Part shown: one piece after another, positions 1 to 15,017 of the stretch
How positions within the stretch are numbered: the first letter of the stretch is position 1
Layout: every line of letters starts with the position of its first letter
NCBI GenBank assembly: GCA_963966185.1
Contig: CAWZYM010000389.1
Span: forward strand, 62,001 to 126,000
DNA length: 64,000 bases
Source of the DNA: Rhabditoides inermis
Lineage: Eukaryota > Nematoda > Chromadorea > Rhabditida > Rhabditidae
Direction: 5' to 3'
Notes under the pieces: generated by a model
The model's database searches: none
The model's input: the letters and a program-made list of their open reading frames with translations, nothing else
Told to the model about the DNA's origin: nothing
Made by a program: the position numbers and the translations under genes

Positions 1-1291
1 CCTTACATCAATCTAAAAAACTTTTTATATAGAAAGAAATTGATGTTACCGAAAGGTTAAGCTTTTATAAGCAAAAATATGATTTACATTGTAAAAAATA
101 AATTCTTATAAATATATAGAAGTTCGATAGCAGTCTCTAGTTTTTACTATTCGAAACTTAAACTAGTTTATAATCAAATAAAAATTATACGAGAAAAATC
201 TAAGGGTACGTCTTTTTTGCTACAGCCGTTTGAAAATGACCCATTCATGGTGGTCCACCGCAAATGGACCATTAGCAGAGAATTAACCGACCAAAACTAA
301 TTATTTCTGAAAACTAGAAGTGATTTAAAGCATACTTTGTGTTCACATTGTCGTTGTACCATCAAATCTTAAAAAGTTATGAGCGTTTCAATCCAAGAAA
401 ATTTAAAAATTTCCACTCTTTTGGACGTGGTGATTATGCAGTCTTCAATAGCACCTTATTCTGGTTAGTTTATGAAAATGTAACCTACACGAAGTGTAAA
501 AACACTTATATTTCAAAAATCGAAGGAGGCGTCTTTTGAGATATCGACCTTTGAATGTTGCTGGCTCACGAACATGCAACCCGTAACAAAAAACCGTTTC
601 ACTATGACAGTACTTTTTGTAACTAGTTGTTCAAACTTACCATAAAAAGAATATAAAAAAACTATGTGTTTTCGAAAAAAAAACGAGAACGTATTTTGAT
701 TTATAGATTTTCATTGTCGTCATGTTCGCGAGCCAGCAACATTCAAAGGTCGATATCTCAAAAGACGTCCCCTTCGATTTTTGAAATATAATAGTTTTTA
801 CACTTCGTATAGGTTACATTTTCATAAACTAACCAGAATAAGGTGCTATTGAAGACTGGATAATCACCACGTCCAAAAGAGTGGAAATTTTTAAATTTTC
901 TTGGATTGAAACGCTCATAACTTTTTCGGATTTGATGGTACAACGACAATGTAAACACAAAGTATGCTTCAAATCACTTCTAGTTTTCAGAAATAATTAG
1001 TTTTGGTCGGTTAATTCTCTGCTAATGGTCCATTTGCGGTGAACCACCATGAATGGGTCATTTTCAAACGGCTGTAGCAAAAAAGACGTACCCTTAGATT
1101 TTCCTCGTATAATTTTTATTTGATTATAAACTAGTTTAAGTTTCGAATAGTAAAAACTAGAGACTGCTATCGAACTCCCATATATTTAAAGGTATTTATT
1201 TCTCGCAATGGAAATCATATTTTTGCGTATAAAAGCTTATCCTTTGGTTAACATCAAATTCTGTCTATATGAAAAGTTTCTTAAAATTGTA
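1..1291. repeat. Foldback element with about 570-base inverted arms
   Basis: The segment from about 1 (probably starting before the window) to 576 is repeated as its reverse complement at about 721-1291, leaving an unpaired centre of roughly 144 bases. The inner parts of the arms match almost base for base, and the outer 150 bases are more diverged. Each arm carries the same 66-codon open frame (339-539 on + and 758-958 on -) with only a few residue changes and no frameshift. I recognise no protein family in it. The element is AT-rich compared with the neighbouring genes. It is most likely a foldback or MITE-like DNA element, or the long terminal inverted repeats of a deleted transposon. Confidence 0.85.
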
Positions 1292-1464
1292 ACAGCTGTC
1301 CAAAAATGGGTTATATGTATAGGTTTCGATAACATTTGACCGATTTAGCTTATCAAAAATTAATCATTTTAATTTCGAAAAAAAAGTTTTATAACATGTT
1401 GTTGATACTTGTTAGTTACTAAAAATACCAAAACATTATAACTTTCCACTATTTCATATCCTAG

Positions 1465-1933
1465 ATCCCAGTGGTGTCCGATTCTCTCAGAGATTGCGTG
1501 ATATATGTAGAACATACATAGTCCATATCCAACGCGACTTCAGAGAATTTGTGGTTCGTTACGCTGGCCCAGCGGCTGGAGTGTTCCGCTTCGAAGAAAG
1601 CACATTCTTCTACAAGCAAGGTATGATACTCATAACTCACAGTGTTTTAAAACACTTCATTTATAAAACACGACACTTCTTTTTTCTAGGAATATACAGG
1701 TCTCGTTCGTGCAACAATGGCGCGATCAACCACGCGGCGACGATAGTGGCGACCGGAGATATGATATTGAAGAAATATGATATTGAAGAACAGGTGGGTG
1801 AACCGAGCATGCAGACAGGGCAGGCAGCAGTGCGTGTTCTAGCTTCGGCACAGACTGGGGCCAGCACGGGTTCATGGAAATGAATTGGAGGGAATGCGGA
1901 TCCGGAACAGCCCTCTTCTTCCCATTCGTATAG
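1465..1933 (+). CDS. Papain-like (C1) cysteine protease, 3' end only, degenerate
   Basis: Three exons read as the C-terminal third of a C1 peptidase. The first follows an acceptor ending CCTAG at 1464 and encodes ...RYAGPAAGVFRF...FFYKQ. The next (from about 1690) encodes GIYRSRSCNNGAINHAATI, the usual GxY...INHA block with the catalytic His. The last (about 1840-1933) encodes FGTDWGQHGFMEM...FPFV and a TAG stop, like the GTDWGEKGF end of cathepsins. The N-W-x-N/NSWG part between the last two exons is not normal: the catalytic Asn and the W-I-I-K-N-S strand are missing or altered. The active-site Cys exons are not in the window, and the foldback element lies directly upstream. It is therefore a partial gene, perhaps a pseudogene. 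It converges on the lipase, with 100 bases between the stops. Confidence 0.55.
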
Positions 1934-2033
1934 AAAATGTACGCCCAACACATGCGTCCATGAATACAAAGTACATGATAAAAGCAGTGCACATTTGATT
2001 TATGTCCTTCATTAGAAAGCGACAAAATGGGAT

Positions 2034-4076
2034 CTACGTCCTGTTGTCTCCCCGTCCCTTCTCGAACTCTCGGATGGTGCTGATCACTTCCTCGTATATC
2101 TCACTTCTTGCACGCAATCCGTAGATGAAGTCGAAGTGGTTGAAGTCGCGCAGTTTGCGCACCGCTCGCAGCCACTCGGATGGAATCACATTCAGAAGGC
2201 CGCGCTGGAAAAGAAGCGGTTCGAATGCGTGAGCCTTGTTGGTACCTGCACATCGACGCTGTCTGCGAGCCAGTCCGCATCCGAGTAGTACAGATGCACC
2301 GGCGCGTTCACTTTCGACATGTCATACACGGGAGGGATGGACTGGAAGACGAGGTTGGACATGGCATGAACAATGTGTCTACCTGTCCATAGTGCTCGAT
2401 ATTGGCCGCGTCGCTCCCCCAGTCGTACATTTGCGTCCGGCCACTAGCAACCATCTGATGTGAGGCGGTTGGATCGTTGGATAGAGAAAGAGATCAAGCG
2501 ATTGAGAGAGAGAGGGAGAGAGAGGGAGAGTGAGAAGAGTAACCTGTGACCAGTGTAGAATATTGGCAGTGGATGTTCCGGCGGGAGTATGCGTCATATA
2601 GACCATGAGACGAGACTGAAAATGAGGGAATGAAAAATAATTAGAGAATCTTATAGCAGTTTTGCTTGCCTGATTGAACTGGTTGGTCTCGGGTCCTCCA
2701 ATTTGGAAGAGTACATTCTGGCAGAGGGGGTTCATCACAGCCGCCATTCCACATACTAGCTTCGAGATCTGGAATAGAAATAATGAAGTAGTAGAAGTCA
2801 TATAAATATATAGTGTTTGTTTATATCGTCATGCTTTGTTGCAATTTTTTTTGATTTGGAAATAAACTTTGTTAGCTTTGTTAACACTCGTCAGAACATT
2901 CGGGAATGTTTTTATGAGATATTGATAAGTTTTAGTTTTATTAGGTTTTGCTCGTGGTCATACTAATACACATCATTTATGAAATCTTACCAATTTGGAG
3001 AACCATGTAGATGGAAGGAATTCGTGATCGCCAACCATTCGAAGGAGCCACTGAAAAGGAGGGTAGAGGTAGAAGATAGGTCGGTGGAGAGGGGAGAGAG
3101 TGAGAGTATGCGAGAGAGAAACGTACGTTGAGTTTCTTGTTGAGGAACTGGCTTCCAATGATGCGGAGCAGTCCCTGTATGTTGCCCACCGACGCCACAG
3201 GCGCCAACCCGAACATGTTCTTGATCTAGAAAAGACAGTAGACCACAATCGTTCACAAGATACAACATACAAGATTTACCTTTTTGCTGAATGTCTCGTC
3301 TTCTGAAAGACGCGCGAACATGATGAGAGTGCCCTGTAAGAAGGCTCACTTGTCCCTCTTTCCTCTTTCCTTTCCGTTCTCACCTGCGAGTGCCCCACAT
3401 AGTGCAGACTGTCTTGCCCTGTTGCGTTCAACACATGATCTATCATCGTCGGCAGGTCTTGAGAGGAGATCTCATCGAATCTGCAAAAAATATCCAGGAA
3501 TTGTTCGAAAAATGCAAAAAATGCAATGTTCCTCTCTTGTTACTCACGTGAACTGCCAGAACTGTTGTTGTGTTGGCTGGAAGTGAGTGTGTCTCTTGGA
3601 GTACACGTTGCCCCTCACGTTTCCCATCCACACGTCGAAGCCCGCGTCCGCCAGAAGAAACGCTGCGCACACGACTATTGCTATCTCGACGATTGTCAAC
3701 TTACCGAGACTCTGGTGTGGCGGGTTGCTCACCCAATCGGCGGACGATGCGAGAAGACCGTGCTGGAGGAACACCACCGGCCGGACCGACGAGGAAGACT
3801 CTGCAACGCTGTGACCGAATACCGACCACTCCCTCGCTACCGTTCTTTCCATGTGGAATCCTGTGCAACTGCAGGATGTATCCATCCGGAGTGGTTGTCG
3901 ACTCCATTTCTACGGTGTACCCGTAGTACGATATTATTTCTGGCTGAAAGTTAGAGTTACAAAAAATATTAGGTCTATCAACGTACAGCAGTCATGCCCT
4001 CTTCAGGAAGAGACGCTCTTGAAGATATAGATGGATCTGCATAGACGAAGGCTATGCATAATAGAAACCATAGCAT
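2034..4076 (-). CDS. Secreted/lysosomal acid lipase (AB-hydrolase, LIPL-like)
   Basis: The protein starts with a signal peptide ([13 protein letters not shown]) at 4076, then reads [12 protein letters not shown]...[14 protein letters not shown], the family's N-terminal motif, and [17 protein letters not shown] for the oxyanion strand. The nucleophile elbow GHSQG is split by an intron near 3385. Downstream are [10 protein letters not shown] (catalytic Asp) and FNHFDFIYG (catalytic His), and a TAG stop at 2034. At least nine exons are visible. The one near 3800 uses a 40-base intron ending TTGCAG, which is needed to keep the frame. The family hydrolyses triglycerides or cholesteryl esters in lysosomes or the gut lumen. 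All three catalytic residues are present, so it should be active. Which lipl paralogue it is cannot be told by eye. Confidence 0.9.
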
Positions 4077-4393
4077 TGTTGAACGAACAGCGGTCACTAT
4101 GCGCCGTGTGTTTGTTTATCTTCACAAAACTCCTCTCTATCATATCACCACGGTGACATTTGATACGCGCGGTGAGTGATGACCCGAAAAGGAACGGAAA
4201 CAGAGTGACGTGCGATCGGTCAATAAACTGCTGTATTTTTTTTTAAGGTATCTGGCAATGAGTGGTCAGATACGGAAGCTGAAAACCGCTTAGTCACAGC
4301 TCGTTGTTTGGCCGAAACGAGCGGGGATGGAAACACCCGCACACATTACACTCTCGAAGGGAAGACGACCGATCTTTTTCATCATCTCAACAT

Positions 4394-4403
4394 GTCTATA
4401 TAA
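4394..4403 (+). promoter_or_regulatory. TATA box of the metalloproteinase gene
   Basis: The sequence TCTATATAAG lies 36-45 bases upstream of the ATG at 4439. This is a good TATA match and would place the start site about 10-15 bases before the start codon. Confidence 0.5.
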
Positions 4404-4438
4404 GACAACACATCATCACCAATACGCACTTTGTTGAC

Positions 4439-7400
4439 ATGAGATTATTACTTCTCCTTCCACTCCTCGTCTGTGTCCATGCAGGCCTCTTCGATTTCTT
4501 CAAGTCCAAGACCACTACTCCAGCCCCTGCTGCCAAGAAGAAGATAGATGACACCGCTGCAAGGGTGAGATTGTTTATTTGTTTTGTTTTTGTTGTCTTC
4601 AAGAAAAGAAACCATTATACAATGATTCAAACTAATCTAATAACAATTATTTGTTACTGTTACAAAAATTATTACAATAAATTATTACAATACAAGACAC
4701 CTGCCCGAAAGACGACCACCACAAGAACACGTGATGTGGAAACATTAACCCAGAACGAATCGATTTCAGACGTACCTCCAAAAGTTTGGTTACACGGCGG
4801 TCGCACGGAAGGGAATGCCCCAGCTGCCAGCGGGTATGCAGGGAGACCTCGCAGATGCAAGGGCAGCACTCAAATCAGCTATCATGTGAGGATCGAAAAA
4901 GGCAAAACATAATATAACACATCACCCAGATCGTTCCAATCGTTCGCCGGCATTCCGAAGACAGGTGAGCTGGACGCGGCGACTTCGGAGAAGATGCTCG
5001 CACCGAGGTGCGGAATGGAAGATGTGCACGCTATTGGAGGTACGTCAACTATTAAGTTGTTTCAATCAGCGACTGATTCTCTAATCTTACAGGCGCAGTA
5101 TACAAGTGGAAGAAGAACGACCTGGTCTACTCCATCGACAGCTTCTCCAGAGATCTGCTGGAGGCCGATCAGAGGAAGGCCGTGCAAGAGGCTTATGATC
5201 TGTGGGCCACCGTCACTCCCCTCACTTTCAGACCCGCGAGAAGTGGAGAGAAGGTGTTGTTATTGTGTTATTGATTAGTGAAAATGTGTGTTAATGCATG
5301 TTTTTTCAGCCGGACATCATTGTCCGATTTGCCACAGACAACCACAACGACCCGTGGCCGTTTGACGGAAAGGGTGCGTTGATCTTTACTCACTCACTTT
5401 CCACGTACCTTGGCACCTTGGCTAGCTAGTAAGTAGTTGTGCAACGCTGGGAAACATGTGATCAGAGTATTCTCGGGCGCGCGCTTGAACGCAAAAAGCT
5501 CAACAATAAACCCGCAAACCTGAGCGGAAGCGCATACAGAAGCCGGGCAGCATTGATATGCAAGGAGGGACAGAGTGGTGGAGAGAGTGAGTGGAGGAAG
5601 GGAGAGGAGAGACAAAGAGAGGGGGGATGGACGATGGTCCCTTGGAAGCAGTCACAGTCACATGGCCGCATTGCAGCAGTGCAGATGGGTCGCATCTCCC
5701 GTCTCGCTCATATCCAATCACATCTATCATCACTCTCTATGACCCTATCCATTTACTTTCACACATCCTTCTTCTTTCTTGCCAGTGTCCTTTCATTCGG
5801 TCTCCCTTGCAGGAGGAGTACTGGCCCACGCGACGATGCCGTCATCTGGAATTCTTCACTTTGACGACGCTGAGAACTGGGCGTTCGAGGATGCGGCCAA
5901 GATAAGGTGGACAGGGAGGAGGTAGAGACGGATGATGATGGAGGTCTTTCAGCAAGGACTACACCGACCTTCTGTCTGTGGCTATCCACGAGGCTGGCCA
6001 TACACTGGGACTCGAACACTCCACTGACAAAACCTCTATCATGGCTCCTTTCTATGCGGCGCCTCTGGACAAGGTGCAATCTATCACATTTTTGATCTAA
6101 CACTAACTTCTTTATTTAAGAACGGCAAATATGACCCTGTGGCCCTCGTATCGTCGGACATCGCTGCTATCCAGAGCATCTATGGTAAATATTCAGAATG
6201 TAGCTTTTGGTTAGTTGGTTACTATTTCTATTTCTCCTTTATTTGAGGAGGTAAGCCGAAGGACAGCGGTGAGCTCACTCCTGTCACGCTCTCACCCGGA
6301 AAGGAAATCGAAGTGCCTTGGGTGAGTAGTAGAGTATTATAAAGTTTCTATATAACTTGTCCAAAACTTTAGGTCGGTTCATCGAACGGAGGCGAAGTGT
6401 TCATTCCGGTAAAATACAATTGCAAAATAACATCTTTGCTGATATCTTGCTTTTAGACATTTTCTCAATAAAAGTGTTTTGTTGTTGTAGGGTGGTTCGG
6501 TGACGTCTACTACTCCCAACAGCCGGTTCACGTCTACTGCCTCTAGGTTGGGCACACAGACTCAATTTAATATTTAGTTTCATTTCAGTCCTACCTCGAC
6601 TCGTGCCACCACAACCACTAGGGCTACCACCACTACTGCTAAGGTGAGAACGATGAGGGTATGATGATAACATCGTCAACTTTCAGTGGCCCTCGTCGGC
6701 GACGGCTGCCCCAGCGCCTGCTCCTTCGGGTGGCTCGGCCCGCTGTCCCGCATCTGTCGATGCATACACACCGGGACCGAACGGAGAGGCGTACATATTC
6801 AGTGGACGTACCGTACTCGAACTGCGCGACAACAAGATCGTCAAGGTAAGACAACATCATGCTGATAGGTAATGAACACATGATTTCAGACACACTCTCT
6901 TTCAACGCTGTTCCCTTCCGCTCCTTCTTCCATTCAGGCAGCAGTCCTCAACCCCATTCCCAACCTGCTCATGCTTTTCAATAACGGAAGGGTGGGGTTG
7001 ATATCATTTTTGGTTATTTTCTTTAAATTAAATTACCTTAATTTACAATAAGAAATTTATTAGCAACATTTTGTTGTGAAATTCAAACCAAAACGATTTT
7101 CGAATTAACTACCGTAGTACTTTTCGTGGCGGGACCTTTTTAATAAAAAACGTTTTTTTTCGCGAGTGTTGTTATTATCAGCTAATTATGTAGTTATTAT
7201 CCGTTATATTTTCACAAAAAATACTTAATTTTTTTTTTGAATGAACAACGTTGGCAGACGAAAATATTACACGCGATACAATGTTACACCCCACACATTT
7301 CCGCACAGCTGCAGTTATGACACGTAGTCCGGAGTGGTTCCGGAGTGGTTCATGGTTGGAGTGGTCCGGAGTGGTTATTGCTCACAATTACCATCTTGAA

Positions 7401-8061
7401 TATGTTCTTACAGAAATGGTTCGAAAAAAGAAAATATTTGCCATTATAATTTAAAAATGGTGATTTGATTTTCCAATATAGCTCGACCAGCTATTTTATT
7501 CATTCAGGTATACGGCTACTACTACAGCAAAATCCGCGGTATTTTCCAAATGGATTCCGACTTCCCCAAGAAGGTAGAGTGGTTTAAAAATACGATAAGA
7601 AGTTGAATTTTAGCTTCCGGATACTATTACCTTCACACCGCGAGCTGGGGTTCGGTGGGGCAACGGACACCAGATGCTATTCTCTGTGAGTTTGAAATAT
7701 AATTTGAATAAAATAATAATAGTTACTACTATTACAGGACGACGACGACTTCGCACTGTACGACGAGTACTGGAACAAGTCGCAGATGAACAACAAGATC
7801 TCCAAGTACTTTGGAACGCTGCCGTTTGGAGTGCGGGTGGGTCCAACCATGAACCGCCTTGGAATATGCAATATGCTTCCCATTCAGGGTATCTCGGACT
7901 GGAGTGGCAATGTCGCCACTGTGTTCACTACTACCAGGGTGTTCGAGTACAATCAGGCAAGGAACCTAATTTGTTATCATGATATTGTTATAAACTATCT
8001 TTAGGCAACGAAAACGATGGTCGGAGAGTCTCACTCTCTTCAAGATTTCTTGAAGTGCTGA
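4439..8061 (+). CDS. Secreted matrix metalloproteinase (M10) with hemopexin domain
   Basis: The start at 4439 gives a signal peptide ([15 protein letters not shown]). The propeptide holds the cysteine switch PRCGMEDV (about 5000-5030), the Cys that ligates zinc in the zymogen. The catalytic domain has [12 protein letters not shown] (about 5985-6020) and the Met-turn SIMAPFY. A Thr/Ser/Pro hinge (6490-6740) leads to a hemopexin-like domain bounded by CPAS near 6750 and FLKC at the end; the repeats read [17 protein letters not shown] and [13 protein letters not shown]. About 18 exons are seen. The intron after EYNQ (about 7957) appears to use a GC donor. There is no C-terminal membrane or GPI signal, so it should be a soluble extracellular enzyme that cleaves matrix proteins (the zmp family in C. 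elegans). Two large introns (5373-5811, 6991-7509) show nothing recognisable beyond purine-rich DNA. Confidence 0.93.
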
Positions 8062-8169
8062 GAGAGAAATCGACATGTATGATGTATCACTAATTTCCCA
8101 GAATGATATCCCAGAAAAAACTTGTAAATATCATGCAAACATACTATAAATGTTTATATAACACACTAG

Positions 8170-8264
8170 TTATCTAGTGGCAGTGTAGCAGAGTCCCGTA
8201 TGTTGGCAGATCGCTCGGAGGTATTTATCCACGCGGGTAAACCTAGATATAAGTTCTCTCTCTC

Positions 8265-8316
<52 letters not shown>

Positions 8317-10211
8317 CTCACCTCGCAAGCATATTGGCGGGACATCCTTTGGTTCCGAAAGTGGTGATTCCGATGAGCGTCGCCCGTCCCTTCTCATCTC
8401 TCTGCTCCATTCCAGAACCAGAGTCACCCTGAATGATTTCACGATAAAAACAACAATGTGTATCTTCCCATACATGGCATGTCCTGGGGGCGAAATAGTC
8501 GCTCGTATTGCGCGACGTCGCACACAAAAAGTCATCAGCCAGGAATGGCAGCTGAAAATTCCCCTATTGTCAAAACATTCAATTATGCCTTGTGCTATTG
8601 AGTTTGTCCTTTCGTATCATACCATATCGCACGAATGTTTACTCGTCATGTGTTCATGTTTGGTTGGCTATTCGAGAAGCCGGGCATGTGTTATCGACAA
8701 CGTGACTCGGCCTTATCTAACTAGAACTTCTATGGTAGGCAAGGAGGTAGGCAGCATACCAACAACCCCAAACTCCACTTTGAAACTCGAGGACAACGTG
8801 ATAGCCATCTGCACACTACTGATTATAGCTCGTAACAGCAAGCAAATTAAAAAGTAACAGTAAGCAATTTTAGCATACAGTAGTCAGTAGCATACAGTAG
8901 CAAATCTAAGAAGCGTCACCTTGTCGCTCCACGGTCGACTGCACTTCTGATTGAGGAGCATCGGAGTGACTCGCATTAGGGGACCACTCTCCTTGAAGAC
9001 TAAATATACTGCATTCACTGACAGTGGCACTCGTCTGTTCTACATTCTACCACTACTAACTAACTAGAGCAGAAACAAAACAAAAACGCCCGACTCACTG
9101 TATCCTCTTCCCCATCCGACGACAGTGAGATGGTCGGAGGGTCTGGTGTCCGGCCAAGGGAGACAGATCGGCTGGACAGAGGGCGAGAACTCGATCCTAC
9201 AATCATTGTGTGACATGTATAGTTATAGATGGGAGCACTCACGGTTTCTCTAATTCGACGATCGCCCAGTCGTGTCCGTCGCTGCAGTCTCTTTCTGCGA
9301 ACGCTCCATCCAACAACACAGAGCGGATCTGGCAAGTACACACTGTTACAATCAAAACTGACACGTACTTTAGAACATTCCAGTTCTGTGCAACGCTAAC
9401 TTTTACATATGTGAAAATGCAAGATTGTGAGAGCTAAGTATGGCTGCCAAATAGGACGCAACTATGCCATATATTATAAATTGTAAAATTGTATGGTCAT
9501 TCTTACGGTGTTGTGTTGCACGTCAGCAGTCGGGCAATGAGGGTCGTTTTCGAAGTTCGGGTTGTACCCACGGATACACCTGAAAAGTCTTTTTATAGGT
9601 ATGAACAGGTTTGATTTCAAGATTTGGACTGTATAACTTACTTGCCGCCGTAAACGACCATTCGCGATACTAGCTCGGAAACATTGCGATAGCGATTCAA
9701 CCTAAATATTTAATAAGTGATACAACATGAAATATTACTAACTTGCAAGGTACACTGCTAGTTCCTCGAAATTCGATAAATCCATGTGCAGCTGTGAGGA
9801 TGTGATAGGGGGAAATGATACTGCCTCCGAGACGGGTCTGACCCTGCAATCAAAAGGATGTACGGGCAGGTATTAGACGTAGTGAGGACACATCAGCGCA
9901 CAGTTTTAATTTTCGACAAGAAACAAGAAATGGCTTGAAAATTAAAGTTCGAAAGTCCTTATGAAATATTTCAAAACTGTACGAACATTTATGAGAATGG
10001 CGGCGGCCCACGGGAAGTGCGTTGAGTTCTGAGCTTGACCGCAGTTTCGCTCTATAGCGGTGCTGTTTTCGAGCAATAGAAGGGAAGACTCTCGAACTGA
10101 AAAACAAGTGTAAAGAAAAGGGAGCTGAATGAGTCGCTTACATTTCGGTCCAATCCAGATGGGTCGGAAGGCGAGGGCCGGAACAAGAATGACTAGCAAC
10201 AACACCCGCAT
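8170..10211 (-). CDS. Secreted trypsin-like serine protease (S1)
   Basis: The signal peptide MRVLLLVILVPALAFRP starts at 10211. After an activation-type segment with NCGQ...FPWAAAILIN come the catalytic His in ILTAAHG (about 9790), the Asp in GHDWAIVELEKP (about 9245-9290) and the Ser in GDSGSGM (about 8430). Between the last two are the motifs VQPICLPWPDTRP and VGWGRGY. The last exon encodes RFTRVDKYLRAICQHTG and ends at 8170. The complete triad indicates an active protease; no accessory domain is seen. It converges on the metalloproteinase, with 108 bases between the stops. A (CT)n tract sits in the last intron. The secretion signal and family suggest work in the gut lumen or extracellular space; the substrate cannot be predicted here. 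Confidence 0.9.
8255..8312. repeat. (CT)n microsatellite
   Basis: A nearly pure CT run lies in the last intron of the serine protease gene; on the sense strand of that gene it reads GA. Confidence 0.95.
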
Positions 10212-11226
10212 GTGTGAAGAGTGCGCGGACTGCCGAACCGCGAGGCAACCATCCCACTCTGCCCCTCCACCTCACACACACTCTCTCCCTCCCCTCTCAC
10301 CCCCTCTCTTTTCACCCACACACACACACACACACACTCTCTCTCTCTCTCTCGTTTTGGAAACGTGTGCGATCTACCCATGTACCTGTCTTGGCAGGTG
10401 AGATTAGCATGTGCGATGTCTATCTGCCTTCGGAAGTGGAAATCGAACCCGCAAAGAGACTGAGAGTGTGGGAGACGAGCGAGGTGAGTGCGAGTGGAAC
10501 CAGTTATATCAACCCTTCAATCTTGTCACTTCTCGAGTTCACTTGAGAATTGCTCTATTCATAGATTTCGAGCTACATTACGTAGCGAGGCGCCATGAGG
10601 ACTCTCCGTATTGTGCTGATAGGGTTGCTATTCCAATGAAGAATGCAGCAGGAATATGAACTGATACGAAGAGGAGATATGACGAAGGCATAACATTGTT
10701 TCTTCCCAAAATATGTTTTTAAGTGAGTGCTTTTGATCAAGAGTAAATGTGTGAATGGCACAAAAACATCAGAGAACAATTCCATATCCGGCAAATCTGA
10801 ATGAGAGCAATTCGTTATCAGATTACGTGATTCAACCGTCCTGATTGTGACTATGTCGACTTTACACTGTGATTTGTAATCATCATCACAGAAAATACTG
10901 CAAAACATATGACAAATATATTATATAATTATGATTGTGGTGAATGTGCATTGTTAGTCACACCTGGTTAACACTGGCTGTATCAGATACGTTGCATCGC
11001 ATCCCATCGTTTGTAGTAATGAAATAATGATAAGAAGTACAGCGAGTGAACCTGACCAGTACATAAGTAGCGCGTGAATTGGCCGGCCAATCAGTCGAAT
11101 TCGCGTGTGCCAAACAAACAACAGCGTTTGGAACGAGAAAGAAAGTGTCTCAAGTGTCAAGTGTCTGTCGGCTTACTCCTGCATTCTGCATTCCAGTCTG
11201 CCTCACTCGCCTCCCAGTGACTCGCG
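10212..11226. other. Divergent intergenic region with (CA)n(CT)n tract
   Basis: The serine protease (minus) and the P450 (plus) start at the two ends, so this region must hold both promoters. A CA run followed by a CT run occupies about 10316-10352. The open frames here have no recognisable family or coherent exon structure, and I call no gene. Confidence 0.6.
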
Positions 11227-13969
<2,743 letters not shown>

Positions 13970-13995
13970 ATGGCCTCTCCAATTGTGATTATGTA

Positions 13996-14001
13996 AATAA
14001 A
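13996..14001 (+). terminator. Polyadenylation signal of the P450 gene
   Basis: AATAAA lies 27 bases after the P450 stop codon and about 53 bases before the ATG of the next gene on the same strand. Confidence 0.6.
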
Positions 14002-14054
14002 GTGTGTACATCATTCGAAGAATGTTCTGGAACAGTCATTTGACGTGTTTTTGA

Positions 14055-14253
14055 ATGGAGGACGGGTGGGATGTGGATATCGTCCGTTTGCCGGGAAAGA
14101 AAGGCAGGCAGGGGCTGCTGCGCTACATACTCGTCAAAGGTACATGACGCAGCACGCACGCTGGGAGACCAGGTTTCAGTACAGAAGCCGATCGACCCAG
14201 AAGTGAATCGAGAAGAGAAGCAGCGTCGCATTTTCGACGTCGGTATCCCTCCT

Positions 14254-14312
<59 letters not shown>

Positions 14313-14556
14313 GGACGGTTCCGATAGGACCACCAAGTCCGTTCTAGCTGACCCTGTTGTGGCATTCGGTCTCCCTTTTGCTCTTCATCCATGCCATCTA
14401 CTGTCTCGGTCAGACCGACAAGTCCAGACTCTCCTACACGGATGCAATCGCGCGTGGATTCTATGTGCGTGCCCATAGCCACATTACTCCCTATAAATGA
14501 TATCTGTTCAGATCGCGTCGCTCACTCTCACCGACTATTTCTACAACAAGAAATGA
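14055..14556 (+). CDS. Small unrecognised gene, predicted single-pass membrane protein
   Basis: I do not recognise this family. A coherent set of exons starts MEDGWDVDIVRLPGKKG...LLRYILVK (14055-14138). A 40-base intron ending TTTCAG joins it to VQKPIDPEVNREEKQRRIFDV. After an intron holding a long (CT)n tract comes a hydrophobic stretch, LTLLWHSVSLLLFIHAIYC, then SRLSYTDAIARGFY. The last exon reads IASLTLTDYFYNKK, with a TGA at 14554-14556. The join after the CT tract is uncertain: an in-frame TAG must be removed by a 30-base intron or a different acceptor. The product would be about 100 residues: a charged N-terminus, one membrane span and a short C-terminus. It begins 85 bases after the P450 stop on the same strand, so the two could share an operon. 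Confidence 0.5.
14255..14311. repeat. (CT)n microsatellite directly before a splice acceptor
   Basis: A pure CT run ends in CTCAG at about 14312 and could serve as an exaggerated polypyrimidine tract for the small gene at 14055. Confidence 0.9.
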
Positions 14557-15017
14557 TTACGTTTGATAGGCAATATCAGTGCTCGATTGTGACAAAGGTT
14601 GACATGCTTATTGCTTATTGTTGGGGTTGTTCATGGATCATGGTCACGTTTATTTTTGTTTCGTTGCATGTACGCTCTTCAGCCTCGTTGTTATTGATAT
14701 ACGTGACCACATGAAAGCACATATTATCATGAAAGAAACGTGTCTACATGTACTTTCCACTATCATACTCACATCACGATGTTTTATTCCAACGTTTTTA
14801 ATTCGAAAGTATGCAAAAGCGTGACTAACGACAAATCTCAAACGAGACTTGAAAAAACAATCTTCAAAAACAAGGAACGTCAGTTAAAACTATTTTATCG
14901 AACACAAACATTTTATTTAAATGTAAAACACCAATTCAACCGGAAGTACTGAATAGGTACTGTAAGACGTAAAGTTGTAAGAATGCAAGACGTGGATATC
15001 ATAAAAGTGTTGTATCT
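14557..15017. other. AT-rich intergenic region
   Basis: It lies between two convergent genes. Short open frames are present but show no family resemblance; I see only AT-rich 3' flank. Confidence 0.6.

Noticed and set aside
339..958. Two small protein-coding genes
   Set aside because: The frames are the two arms of one foldback repeat and show no known domain; they are kept only as a finding.
10129..10546. Overlapping plus-strand frames with His/Thr/Leu runs
   Set aside because: They arise from the (CA)n(CT)n microsatellite and lack conserved sequence or supporting exons.
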